A stretch of 64,000 nt of DNA from Globodera rostochiensis (lineage: Eukaryota > Nematoda > Chromadorea > Rhabditida > Heteroderidae): NCBI GenBank assembly GCA_018350325.1, contig JAEVLN010000058.1, forward strand, positions 1 through 64,000, in the 5' to 3' direction. The translations under genes were made by a program, and so were the position numbers. This document shows positions 26,470-37,103 of the stretch, piece by piece (position 1 is the stretch's first letter; every line of letters starts with the position of its first letter). Below the pieces are notes generated by a model, which was given only the letters and a program-made list of their open reading frames with translations, was not told the DNA's origin and ran no database searches.

Positions 26470-26618
26470 CTGAACAAAGCGACTTGCTGCTGACACTTGC
26501 GCCAGTCCCGCATTTCCCCCATACAGTCACCAAGTGCGACATGTTCATTCCAGCAACCGCTCGTGCGAATCATTCGCTCCACCGGATCCTCGTCGTCAAC
26601 GGTGGGAGGAGGACTCAT
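26470..26618 (-). CDS. COA4: COA4 (cytochrome c oxidase assembly factor 4), exon 1 only
   Basis: ATG at 26618 opens a 49-codon exon ending at a CAG|GTGAAT donor (intron from 26469). The product has the COA4 signature: an acidic DDEDP start, then SGC, nine residues, DC (first CX9C), then a DWRKC followed by QQQVALF, which matches the start of the second CX9C helix. In the family this protein is a small intermembrane-space factor for complex IV assembly. The fourth cysteine (expected two residues after the splice point) is not in this exon. Reading through the donor gives an immediate stop and a protein one Cys short. I found no suitable second exon between here and the giant array, nor in the unique sequence at 936-1350. 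The array would therefore lie in the intron, or the gene is broken. Confidence 0.8.
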
Positions 26619-26875
26619 TTTGACAATTTAAATAATAATAATAATAAATAAATAAATCACATTATAAAACAGGAACGACATGTAGACAAAGACGAAACAA
26701 GCGAATTAAATGTTTGGTAAAAATATTGCTCTAAACTTCAGCCAAGTCATGGAATTTACTTTCTACAATCTGACATTCTTAATGCTGTCAGAGTTTAAAA
26801 AAGTTTATTATTAATTCCAATTAGTCCAAAAATCCAGTCCATTTTATTTAGAATTCTCGCATTGATTGGGGAGGG
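26619..26875. other. Short intercistronic gap between the F-box-like gene and COA4
   Basis: 257 bp, AT-rich, with an AATAAT/AAAT microsatellite at about 26629-26655. It contains an AATAAA on the minus strand at 26843-26848, just past the stop of the upstream gene, consistent with its polyadenylation signal. Both flanking genes are on the minus strand. Confidence 0.6.
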
Positions 26876-28169
26876 TTAGCCGGTAGAAATGTCCCCCTGC
26901 GTAATTTGTCGAATGAAAACCACTGATCGGTGCATCGAAAGGGCGTGCTCGTCATAATCGAGATCACTTCCAACAACTTCAGCATCATCAGCTCCCAACC
27001 CCTCGTCAATTTGATCGTCCCCTCCTCCTCTCTCCTCTCCGGAGTCATCGATGCTTCGTTTTCGCCTTTCCAAGAAGTAAACGCGAACCAAATGGTCCCG
27101 TGTGAATGCTAAACACTCCTCCGTCCGCTCGTTGCGTTCAGTAAAAGTGTCCAACTCGGGAATGTGAGGCCCGCCGAACAGTTCAATCTCAACGATAAAC
27201 GGACAGCAATTCGCGGCATTCAAAAAACGCTTAAAATATTAATCATTTAAGGAAATGAAATTTAAATACTATTTTAAGCTACAAGGAAACGCTACCAAAT
27301 CGGAAAATAAATTACGGCACCCGTCTAAGGGAATTGGCAAAATGCTGCACGGCAGTTAAACAGTGCTGCACATGAACAAAGACGCAAAACCGAATGTCCA
27401 AATAGCGCTTTCGTTTCCCTTCCTCCAATGCTTCATCTTGACAAAGCCATCCCTGGAGGCAATCTTTACAAATTTATATCAGTCAATTCACTGATCAAAA
27501 AGCTTACCCAAAGGAAAGTCTGCCGTGCATTCAATGCCCATTTCGGTGCATTCGAACAACGACGGGCGCTGGATAAACAGAGGAGCGGTGAGAGAGGAAG
27601 CGAAGCGCAGCTCAACCGATCGATTTGTCGGGAAAAGAGCGAAGAATTGGACAATGAATTTGACGGAATGAAATTGAACAAAATTTTCAAAATCTGTTAA
27701 AATAACCCAATTTTAAAAAATTATAAAATTTCTATAATCCTTAATACCGTCAAAAATTAGGCAACATTCGTCCAACAACGGAGCGGAAACACGCAAAAAT
27801 TGGATGAGTTGTGGGCCAATGAAATCGCTGATTTCCAATTCGGCGATGCGCGAAATAGTCGCGGGCGGTCCAACCGTCGCAAAGTCCACAGCATAAGGCG
27901 GCCCAACCAACGGACAAGCACTGATCGAATTGCCGACAAAAAGCTGGAGCTGATCACTGGCAGAGTTGGATAAACGTTGACCGTCTTTCTGCTGATCCCT
28001 TGGAATAGTGCCAGTGACGAGCAAAGCGCGAATGACACGCGGGGGATAACGCTGCGCAACCGACGCACTCAGCCAACGGAAACGCCGACTGACCAAATTG
28101 ACGTGCCGGTGGTCCGCGCATTGTAAAAAATGCAGAAGATCGAACATCGCATCATCACAGACCCAAACC
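26876..28169 (-). CDS. F-box-like protein (four exons, 5' end unresolved)
   Basis: Four exons join with consistent phases: 28169-27748, 27693-27508, 27463-27321 and 27229-26876, about 367 residues. The first begins VWVCDDAMFDLLHFLQ followed by a HVNLVSRRF segment, which resembles the alpha-helical F-box fold as seen in large nematode F-box families. The remainder is an unrecognised domain with hydrophobic strand-like blocks, ending in an acidic low-complexity stretch (GGGDDQIDEG) and a final HRSVVF segment. An upstream start exon is expected (an acceptor TTTTTTC|AG sits at 28172-28170, and the first codon is completed by an upstream exon), but candidate ATGs around 28370 do not splice in cleanly. 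If it is an F-box protein it would recruit substrates to an SCF ubiquitin ligase; the C-terminal half would be the substrate reader. That role is inference. Confidence 0.6.
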
Positions 28170-28568
28170 CTGAAAAAACGGATAAATCTTTTATTGTTCT
28201 CAGCCTCGCCCAAACGCCAGCAGTTAACCACACATTCTCGAGTTTTAGTAAACTGGAGATACCCTAACCTCTCAATTCTTTGCTTAGGGCTCAAATTGTA
28301 CGGTCTTAGGAACAACTTCCAAATAGAAAACCCACATTCTTTTCCTCAACTCGCACGGCGCCATTTAAACACCACCGGACATTTAATGATAAATCTGGCT
28401 TTATTTTCTGAAAATATGAATAAATAACCGACATAAATTATAATAATTTGTAAGTATACAAATATAAAAATTAATCTTTTTGATTCAAACAAAGACAAAA
28501 ATTAAACTCCTATCTTTTGATCGAAACAAAATGAATATACAATCAAAAATAAGCGAATAGGTCAAATT

Positions 28569-29442
28569 TCAGATCCCGTGCTTCTCTCTGAACCGGCGCG
28601 CCGACTCAAATTCCATCTGTTCACGCAACAATTTAGCATGGTCTTCACGCTGTTTCGTCTCCGACCATTCATCCTTGAACTTCTTCATTTCTTCCGAGTG
28701 ACGACGTATTGATTCTGGCGTTCTGCCGAATTGTAGGCCAAAGTCTTCAAAGAATTCTTGCTGAAAGACAAACGAAGTGTACACAATTTGTTGCTAGTAA
28801 TGTAACCAGGATTTCATATTCACCCACCCTACCGCCCGTAAATATCTGCTGAACATAAAATCTCCAGTTTTTAATTTTACCAACTTTTTGATCTCCTTTT
28901 TGTTATTAAAATAGATACCCACTTGGTGGGGAGCCCACCCCCCCTAGGGCCTAGGCGCCAGGAGCGACCCGGCGGTGCCGCGAAAAATTTTTTGATTTTT
29001 GATGGCAATTTGTTAAGAAAAGTAATCAAAAAATTGAAAAAGTGTAAAACAGTAGGGTCCCCCCTCTTGTTTTTTTTCTTAATTTTCATTTCGGGGGGGG
29101 GGGGGGGGGGGGGAATTCCCTCCCCCCTCTGGCTACGTCCTTGACTTGAGTAACCCCTAAATGCTATAAAATACCGATTTTTCCTCAAAGAATGGACTGT
29201 TGAATGCCCAAACACAGGCAACCGGAAAAAACACATAGATACAAAAGCGAAATACTTCAATTTTGAATCGAAAGTTCAGCCTCGGCGAGTTTAACTAAAA
29301 TAAATAAACAGCATAAACCTCTTTTAATGTCCACAAACCATCAATAAAAGTTGAAGATTTGATAATTTACCTTTAATTTCCGTAAGGCTTCCAGCTGCTG
29401 TGGTGTTGGTGCTTTCTTAATTAAATGATGATGTTTTTCCAT
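28569..29442 (-). CDS. Small charged helical protein, two exons, unknown function
   Basis: Exon 1 (29442-29371, ATG then EKHHHLIKKAPTPQQ) ends at AAG|GTAAAT. Exon 2 (28760-28569) starts after CTTTCAG and runs to a stop. Phases match (0/0), giving 87 residues. Exon 2 is strongly helical and charged (motifs EFFEDFGLQFGR and a Glu/Lys/Arg-rich tail ending FREKHGI). I see no signal peptide or membrane segment and do not recognise the family. The 610-bp intron carries a transposon remnant with a long poly-G tract, so a further internal exon cannot be excluded. Confidence 0.5.
28911..29145. mobile_element. Transposon remnant with poly-G tract, inside an intron
   Basis: Contains, on the minus strand, the core CTTAACAAATT...GGCACCGCC that recurs in the delimited transposons at 43808-44448, 61587-62287 and 62577-63867, plus a G-run of about 20 at 29093-29113 next to a GGCTACG motif. 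Ends and target duplication were not identified. Confidence 0.5.
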
Positions 29443-29601
29443 TGGACTAACAAAAATAAGAATATTTTGTAGAATCAAATCTAAACCATAAATTTTTGTT
29501 TAATTTTAAGAACCGCCGCGTACGATTTGTTTATTAAACATGAAAAAAAGAGTAGGGGTCATTAGCGTCCCGCCACTAGCGTCCCGTCCACTAGCGTCCC
29601 A

Positions 29602-30164
29602 GCCACTAGCGTCCCAACCAAAAAATATTTTTTATTTTATTTTTTAATAACTAAATTACAGTTCAAATCTAAGATTTTGAAAATCAATGATTTTTTATTA
29701 TTTTTTTACCAACCGGTTTTATAGGTTTTCTTAGTTGCTGAAGATGGAATAAGCAAAAATTTTAGGGGCTCGACCTTTAAACCGGTTTTTGAACCAGTTC
29801 GCGGACCTTTTTTGGTCAAAAGTTCGTTAGGCTTAGGCCTAAGCTACCCTGGCTTGGGGTTTGTTAGGCTTAGGCCTAACCAATCCGGCTTAGGAGTTAC
29901 TTAGTTGTTTTTTCCTTAATTAAAAAAATAAAAATCATTGATTCTCAAAATCTTAGATGTTGTCAGATCTTAAAAATATTGTCAATTCGTGATCAGCGCC
30001 CTTGAAAACCCCTATATGATGTTCAGCAGATTTGGGGAGGGGTCGTATAACGGAAAACTACCCAGAGACAAAGAAAAAATCAAAAATTTTAAAATGTATT
30101 TGAACTGTAATTTGGTTATTAAAAAATAAAATAAAAAATATTTTTTGGTTGGGACGCTAGTGGC
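29602..30164. mobile_element. Foldback/MITE-like element with 67-bp inverted ends
   Basis: 29602-29668 and 30098-30164 are reverse complements over 67 bp with a single mismatch (outer sequence GCCACTAGCGTCCCAACC). The symmetry continues inward (29667-29703 against 29916-29957), but the right arm is split by about 140 bp of extra sequence (29958-30097), suggesting a later insertion. The left end is preceded by about three tandem copies of CCACTAGCGTCCC (from 29564). No ORF of note inside. Target duplication not clear because of the tandem copies. Confidence 0.8.
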
Positions 30165-30339
30165 CCGTTTCGTGAAAAAAAAATGACAGAAAAGAAAAAA
30201 ATACGCTCAAAAACATTTTGCCAAACTTTCTTTGTGTTGTGCATAATTTTGATTTTAAAACAAAAATATTGCGACATTTTAATTAGAAAAAAAATCTCAG
30301 CGATTCTTACTCTTCTTTCCATTAACTTGGTCTGATCCA

Positions 30340-30400
30340 GGCGCAGGCGCATATCTAAAAATTTCGGGGGGGGGGGGGCACTTGGGGGAAAAAGTCGATT
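30340..30400. repeat. Poly-G dispersed repeat fragment
   Basis: G-run (about 30365-30379) followed by a GTCGATTTTTAG stretch. A similar arrangement occurs at 30840-30915 (ATAGCC, G-rich run, GGCAAGCCGAAAGTTGATTTTTAG) and at 63280-63345 (GTAGCC, G-run, GCCAAGCG...GTCGCTTCTTAG), so this is one dispersed family. Confidence 0.5.
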
Positions 30401-30639
30401 TTTAGTGGCGTGTATTTTTTTGTTAAGCAATTTTTAATAGATTTTTTGAATTTTGCTTACGCGCCTGATCCTAATCCAAATATAGGAACGGCTTGTCCCT
30501 AAATTCAGGCCAAAAACATTAAAATCACTCTCATAATCGCAGCTTCAAAGATGCTCCGGGATCGAGAATCGGAGTTTTTATCGCGAAATCCAAAGTTTAA
30601 TTTTATTTCAGCCAATAAATTACTATTATTTATTGTTCA

Positions 30640-32723
30640 ATGGATGGGAACATTCCACAATTTATGTTTGATGTCAAGCGGCGTCTGAATCTCTTATACT
30701 ATGAAACCATTGCAAGGTATAAGGAATCATTCCTTATTTTGGGGGGGGGGGGGAATTCATCTTGGGTTGAATGATGGCTTGGGGATTAAAGTTAATATTT
30801 ATTAAAAAATGTCGATAATTTTTTAATTTTATATTTTCCTATAACAAGGCCATAGCCAAAAAGCTGGGGGAGAGGGGGTGGCAAGCCGAAAGTTGATTTT
30901 TAGGGGGTTATTTTCCGTTTATTACATTCTTAAGAATTTTTCCAGAAGAAAAATTCTGCAAAAATCATTAGGGGTCAATTTTTGTGTTACACCCGAGACC
31001 GTGGTCGTCTTTTAGCGATATTTATTAAGAAAATTCTCTGATTTGCCTACAAATTAGTAAATTATTTATTTTTAGCATTGCGCGTCGCTGGAACCACATT
31101 TTTACCGTTTTTCGTGGAATTTCTTACGACGAATCCGAGCACCAGCAGCAAAGCAGCGACTCGTGTCCGAAACAACACAAATGTTCAACATTTGTTGATC
31201 TCAAAAGAGTTGTATTGGGAAAGGATGATATCGAACCCGGTAGATTTCTGTTTATGGCTAATTGTGTAAATTATCTCGAGTTTTCTCAAATGGGAAACGC
31301 GAATTTGTTATCGAAGCTAAGACAAAATGATAGTCTTCTATCCATTTTATGTCCTTTTTTACGAATCAGTCAGCAGAATTTATTGTGTCAAAAATTGTGC
31401 CTGACAAATTCAAATCCGGGATACGGGACCGGGATTGCGTAACCTGAGCGGGATCTCGGGTTGGTATCCCGTTAAAAATCCTGGTCAGTCAGTAGGAAAA
31501 ATCGCGAAAAATTCATTACTTAATTGGACGATCTGATTTCAGACATCAGAATGCGCTCCCAACTCTATCCGCTTCCGGAGAAAAGACAGACGACGAGTTC
31601 ATTGTCAACTCAACAACAAACGAAGTCCGAATTTACCATTTGCTCGCGTCCTCTGCAGCCAAAAGTCCGCCAGCCCTGCAGAGAGATTAGCAATGATTCG
31701 GACTCGGACTCGGCCATTTCCGCGTCTATGTCAACGTTTAAAACTGACAACGAGGAAAAATTGATTGAGCTCCTAACAAAAAACAATGTTTGTTCAATCA
31801 GTTTCGGGAGGTACATGCCAGTAATTAATTGTCATTTTAGCAAATGCTTCAACAGCTTCTAACCAAGCAGAGAGACAATGCTCCAAATCCGCCCATTCCT
31901 TCTCCGGCCAAAAAAGCTCCAAATCCGCCCATTCCTCCGCCGCCGCCGCCGCCCCCGTCGTTCAGTCTCAAACTGTCAACGCATTACGTCGAGTCCATTA
32001 ACAATGAATCGGACAAAGAAAATTCTTCGGTGAGAGTAAAAGACCTATTCCGGGGCCGTTTGCTTGTCTTGGGATGAGAGCAAAATATTACAAGATTTTT
32101 CTTACAAATTAGTGGCATAAGTTTGTTTTCTTTGTTTGGTTTGAAGTATTGTACCTCTTCGACTACGGCCCTGGAGAAGTTACCAAAATACTTTAGGTCA
32201 AGCGAATCTCTCCGAATCCGAAGGGTCAGCAAAAGTTTACCAATGTTTTTGAGCAAATCAAAAACGGAGACTTTAAACTGAAGAAAGTCGCAAGGTAAAT
32301 ACGAATTCGAAAAGATCAAAACGTCACACATTCCAAATTTAAGTTCTCCCGTCTCTTCCCCATCATCAAAAAAGAAGAAGAAGCTGACGGAGGGCGACAT
32401 GATTATGGCAGCTTTGAAATCGGGAATTGAAAAGCGCAGAAAAGTTCTCAAGTCCGGTAAGTTTTAAGTTTTACAAATCAGAGAATGTTGGCAGAAATAC
32501 CGTTTTTTTGTTGTTGAAATTTTTGGATCAATTTTGGGGGTTGAGTGAGTATTTTGTGAGGAACGTCAACGAAGTTTTCTTTTTTATTTTAGACTCCGAT
32601 CTGGACGAGTCCAAGCTTGATGATCTGGATGTCTGTTGGAGTGATGAAGAGGAGGGGGAAAAGCGGAAGGGTGACGCAAATGCGGCAAATGGTGGAGAGG
32701 TCTTCGCGGACGCGGCAATCTGA
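30640..32723 (+). CDS. WASP/JMY-like Arp2/3 nucleation-promoting factor
   Basis: Eight phase-consistent exons (30640-30716, 31076-31239, 31543-31787, 31841-32029, 32197-32294, 32344-32456, 32593-32723; the 31787 donor is a weak GTTTGT) give about 338 residues. Order: a unique N-terminus (MDGNIPQFMF..., residues 1-60); a Ser/Gln-rich linker; a short leucine-rich helix (LIELLTKNN then QMLQQLLTK, about 155-172); a proline tract with eight Pro in a row; a WH2-like motif (FEQIKNGDFKLKKV); a basic/amphipathic connector (MAALKSGIEKRRKVL); then an acidic tail with the single Trp typical of Arp2/3 binders (CWSDEEEGE). This is the VCA module, in which WH2 binds actin monomer and the CA part binds Arp2/3. 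The WH2 spacing looks closer to WHAMM/JMY than to WASP, but WH1, GBD and WHAMM/JMY N-terminal domains are absent. Function is inferred. (Seven exons are listed; the text counts coordinates as given.). Confidence 0.65.
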
Positions 32724-32924
32724 AGTTGTCTCATTAATGTCTTTAATAGTTATTGGGTAGACCAAATGTCCGATATCAACCAGTCATCAGTACGGATCTC
32801 TGTGGCACTTCAGTTGCATTTATTTATAATTGGGTATTTGATCTTATTTTGGTTTGTATACTCTGCTGGCCTTCTATTTGTTGTTGTTACAATGTTTTAT
32901 GCGAAGTAAATCATCCATTAATAC

Positions 32925-32930
32925 AATAAA
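32925..32930 (+). promoter_or_regulatory. AATAAA polyadenylation signal of the NPF-like gene
   Basis: AATAAA about 200 bp after the stop at 32723, the first consensus signal downstream. Confidence 0.5.
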
Positions 32931-33791
32931 AATTATTTGAAATTATGGATGGGATTTTACGAAAATGCTGAAGACTCAACTTTTTAAGAATTATCCATGT
33001 CTCGGAAAATTGAAAAATAGAAACAAAATTTAGGCCTGGGGTCCCCAGAAGGTTAGCGATAATTAGCGGCATGGAGGCCGAAGACTAACACTGAATAAAT
33101 GCCCTTTGTGGTGGAATGACAGACAATCCAGCGAATGGAGACGCTGCAAGGCGCAAATGTCGATTTGTCTTGCAGCCGCAATTATCTCTTTTTGACACAA
33201 TTTGTGGGGGGGGGGGGGACGTTAGCCCGAAGAATAATAAAAAGTGGCAGGTTTTTAAACATTAATTCCATTTGATTTGACTGTTGTAACAGTGACAATG
33301 ACTGAATGTGTGAATGAATGTTTTAACATTTGTGACCATAAATTATGGAGATTGCAGCTGCCTGATTTATGGGGGGGGGGGGGGGATTCGGGAAAAGAAA
33401 GAAAATGCTTTTGTGCAAATAGCGAAATGATTGGGGGGGGGGGGTGAAGAGCAACGAATGGCTGTGTGTGCGTCGTTTGCCCCACCCTTTCGATCCAACA
33501 AAAATTTCCCCAAATTTCGTGGCAATTTGCAGCACACTAATCACTAACAAAAAAGGAGAAATTAAATAATAATTAATGGGCGGCCTGACGTAAAGTGTTT
33601 TATAGAGGGGGGGGGGGAATTGTCCAATTGCCTGCACATTGTTTGCTCCAAAATGGCAAAGACTGACTGGTGGATGAATGAATGGATGAATCACATTGAA
33701 TCAGTCGTCGTAATAAGGCCCCCGCCCCCTCCTCCCCCCCACTAATCAGCCATCGACGGACGATTCTCCCCCCCCCCCTTTTATTTGTAAA
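32931..33791. other. Intergenic, poly-G/poly-C rich
   Basis: No exon recognised. Four G-runs of nine or more (about 33206, 33372, 33434, 33607) and C-runs at about 33733 and 33770, immediately upstream of the GT14 start. Confidence 0.6.
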
Positions 33792-35633
33792 ATGAAAAAA
33801 ATTCCGCTTTCTCTCCGCTTCCCATTCTACCCGAGTTTCCTGCACTTTAAACTCGGCTTCTCGTCGATATGCCACCGTTGCATTGTGCTTTTTCTGCTTG
33901 CCGTCGTCGTCTTTGCCTATTTTGGATTGGCCCCGTTTTACCTTTACTCTTCCCCACTTAACGATAAGTCCGTCTCCAAAATGGACAGACAGAAGAAAGC
34001 ATCTGTGGAGACTGTGGAGAAAGCAAGGAAAGAATGGCTAAAGCCGAGAATGGACTGTCAAAGGGTGTTCAACGGGGACAAAGCGTTGGTGCAGAGGATG
34101 GCGAAACGTCGGCGGAAGATGAAGGATCCGAACGACTTGGAGATGAGCTGTCAAATGATTCAAGAGCGAAATTGGGATCCCGGTGAGGACGGCGAAACAA
34201 ACATTACGGAAATGGAACGGCAGATGCCAATGGCATTCGCCCGAGTGGTTTACATTGTGAGTGAGACTAATCAGTCGGTGGGCCAAAGGCACTGATCGCT
34301 CAATTTCATTCTAAGGATTATCTTTTTCTGGAAGCGGAATTGCTCGTCAATTATGCGCACAACAATTGGTACTGTTACGTGCTGGACTCGAAGTCTTCGC
34401 GTACTTTTCAACGGCGAATGCAACAGCTCGCCTCCTGCTTCGAAAATGTTATAGTTTTGGAGGAAATGTTTGACATTGATCGTCGCGGGCCCAACATGAA
34501 CAAGGCAATGATGGAATGTGTACGAACGTTGACGGACGGTGGAAAGCATTGGAAGTATTTGATAACTTTACAGGTTAAATTTGATGGGGGGGGGGGGTCT
34601 GATCAGCCAATCACTCACTGCAAAATCGGCGATCGCTTTAGAATCACGACGTACAGGCGAAGACAAATGCGGAAATGGCGCAGATTTTCTCATGGCTTGG
34701 AGGGGCAAATGATCTGGAGGTGGAATTACAGTCACCCCTAACGAAGGAGCGTCTGGAACATTACCGGACACATTTCAATTGGACTTTCGATTCATTGCAT
34801 TTATTTAAGGAAGGTTGGTGAAGATGAATGAAGGAAACTGATCAAATGTCTGATGAGATGGGACGGAGTGATATGGCCCGAAGGCAAAAGCTGAAGAAAC
34901 AGCAAATTTTAATTTACTCTTGCGGTAACAAATTCCGTTCAGAAGCGATGAATCATCGCACGGACGAAAACGGACGACCGCTGGCGTTGAGCCTTTCTAA
35001 AGGCTACATGACTGCGTCGTTGGCGAGGCAATTTGTTGACTTTGTGGTGAACGAACTGAACTTGACAACAATGCTGGAACAGCTTAACTCGGGCATATTC
35101 GGAGTGGACGAACACTTTTGGCAATCTTTGAGCTCAAGCGAAGCACTTGACGCTCCCGGCGGGTTTCCTCACACGTGTTTTGTGAAGGATATTGACGAGG
35201 AGGACACGTCCATCAGGAAGTACCGGTACATCACCAGGTAGGACCGCTGTTTCCTTCGCATTTGTTGGGGTGGGACTGACCTCCTCCATCTTGAGGAGTT
35301 TCATAATTGCTCCATTTTCTTATTCGTATTCTCTGAAGACAAAAACGGCTGATTGTCAGGTTTGCAATGTGGGCTCCATCCAGCAAATGTTTGAGCGGGA
35401 ATTGGCGACATGCCGTGTGCGTGTTCGGCTTGGAAGATTTGATGGGGCCGGACAGCGAAATCCGCCGACTCCCCCATCTTTTTGTGAACAAGCTGATGCA
35501 ACAGTTCGACTTCGACGCCATTCTCTGCTGGCATCGGTGGATGCGGGAAAGGAGACGATCGAAAACAATGAAACTGGACGAGCGCTTTTATAGGGACTGG
35601 CCCCAGGTAAAGAAAGGGGGGGGGGGGAAATGA
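33792..35633 (+). CDS. Core-2/I-branching glycosyltransferase (GT14 family)
   Basis: Five exons (33792-34256, 34316-34573, 34642-34813, 34943-35237, 35360-35633), about 487 residues. A short cytoplasmic tail is followed by one membrane segment (about residues 32-50, IVLFLLAVVVFAYFG), giving a type II Golgi enzyme. The luminal part is the Branch domain: MDCQRVF, EMSCQMI, MAFARVVYI|DYLFLEAELL, then ITLQ|NHDVQAKTN, FSWLGGAND, LSLSKGYMTASLARQFVDFVV, FGVDEHF and an HAVCVFGLEDL block. In this family the enzyme transfers GlcNAc in beta-1,6 linkage to O-glycans; nematodes carry many paralogues. The family DxD-like acidic positions cannot be assigned with confidence by eye. The last exon reads through an 11-G run into a Gly-rich tail and stop, so length change there would alter the C-terminus; alternatively GTAAAG at the Gln codon is a donor. 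Confidence 0.9.
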
Positions 35634-35759
35634 GAAAGAAAAGTAATGGAAAGAAACCGATCAGACGAAGTATCAGACAGAACGCCAGCTGAGGAAGGCG
35701 GGTGAACACCGGGCAGAGGTGAACTGTGAAACGGGGGGAATGGTCTGGTGGGGGAAAGA

Positions 35760-36590
35760 CGACGACGGAAATGGAACGGACCGGCGGAAGAATGGGGGAG
35801 GGGAGGGGGAGGAGGCGATGGGAAGGACGAAGAAGAGAAAAGAGAAGGGAGGAGGATGAAAAAGAAAGGACGAAAGTGAAAGAGGAAGAGAATGGGAGAA
35901 GGGAGGGGGAGGAGGCGGCGGGAAGGACGAAGAAGAGAAAAGAGAAGGGAGGAGCATGAAAAAGAAAGGACGGAGGAGGATGAAAAAGAAACGACGAAAG
36001 TGAAAGAGGAAGAGAATGGAAGAGGGGAGAGGGGAGAGGGGAGGGGGAGGAGGCGGCGGGAAGGACGAAGAAGAGAAAAGAGAAGGGAGGAGGATGAAAA
36101 AGAAAGGACGAAAGTGAAAGAGGAAGAGAATGGGAGAAGGGAGGGGGAGGAGACGGCGGGAAGGACGAAGAAGAGAAAAGAGAAGGGAGGAGCATGAAAA
36201 AGAAAGGACGGAGGAGGATGAAAAAGAAACGACGAAAGTGAAAGAGGAAGAGAATGGGAGAGGGGAGAGGGGAGGGGGAGGAGGCGGCGGGAAGGACGAA
36301 GAAGAGAAAAGAGAAGGGAGGAGCATGAAAAAGAAAGGACGGAGGAGGATGAAAAAGAAACGACGAAAGTGAAAGAGGAAGAGAATGGGAGAGGGGAGGG
36401 GGAGGAGGCGGCGGGAAGGACGAAGAAGAGAAAATAGAAGGGAGGAGGATGAAAAAGAAAAGACGAAAGTGAAAGAGGAAGAGAATGGGAGAGGGGAGGG
36501 GGAGGAGGCGGCGGGAATGACGAAGAAGATAAAAGACAAGGGAGGAGGATGAAAAAGAAAGGACGAAAGTGAAAGAGGAAGAGAAAGATG
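35760..36590. repeat. Polypurine minisatellite, unit about 110-150 bp
   Basis: Tandem copies of a purine-only (A/G) block with short interruptions: GAAGAAGAGAAAAGAGAAGG, then GGAGGA(T/G)CATGAAAAAGAAA, then an AGGGGGAGGAGGCGGCGGG part. Some seven copies differ by presence of one sub-block. Long minus-strand reading frames here are low-complexity Ser/Pro/Phe by-products. Confidence 0.9.
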
Positions 36591-37103
36591 GCCAAAAAGG
36601 AGTTGGGAAAGAATAAAACGGCAGAAAGGCGAAAATCAAATTTAGGTTATTTCTTTTTTATGTATATAAATGTGCTTTAATGTAAAAACAAAATTTATTT
36701 AAAAAAATTGACAAAATTTGCTTAGTCAGTTGTGTCCGCTCTTAGCTAATATCTGCCCGGTCAATTTTCCCTTTATTATAATTGAATTAATTATTTCCTT
36801 AGGCCATTCAATTTCCAAAAGTCACACCCCTCCGGCGTTTTGGCTCAAAAGCGCCAAAAAGCTGCTGAACGGCCTTTGCCCTTTTCGTATTTGGCATGCC
36901 GGGGGTTAAACCATCCTAAGGCTAATAATTGTTAGTTTTGATCGCTGCAAAATGATTTGTTTGTCAGAATTAATTAGAATCGAATGTTTAATCATTGCAA
37001 AAGTCCCAAAACGAGCAAATTTTAACAATTCAACATTTTCACAATTCAACCCAATAAAATGGACGGTCATTTAAATTCTCTTCAGTCTTTCCTCAGCTTG
37101 AAT
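36591..37103. other. Intergenic, 3' ends of two convergent genes
   Basis: AT-rich sequence without recognisable exons. It holds the 3' flank of the GT14 gene (plus) and of the DB-module gene (minus). Confidence 0.6.

Noticed and set aside
29758..29890. Palindromic CTTAGGCCTAAG motifs as regulatory sites
   Set aside because: Two copies only, inside the foldback element; no reason to call a binding site.
35356..36639. Minus-strand frames of 288-427 codons rich in Ser, Pro and Phe
   Set aside because: They are translations of the polypurine minisatellite; no start context, domain or splice link.
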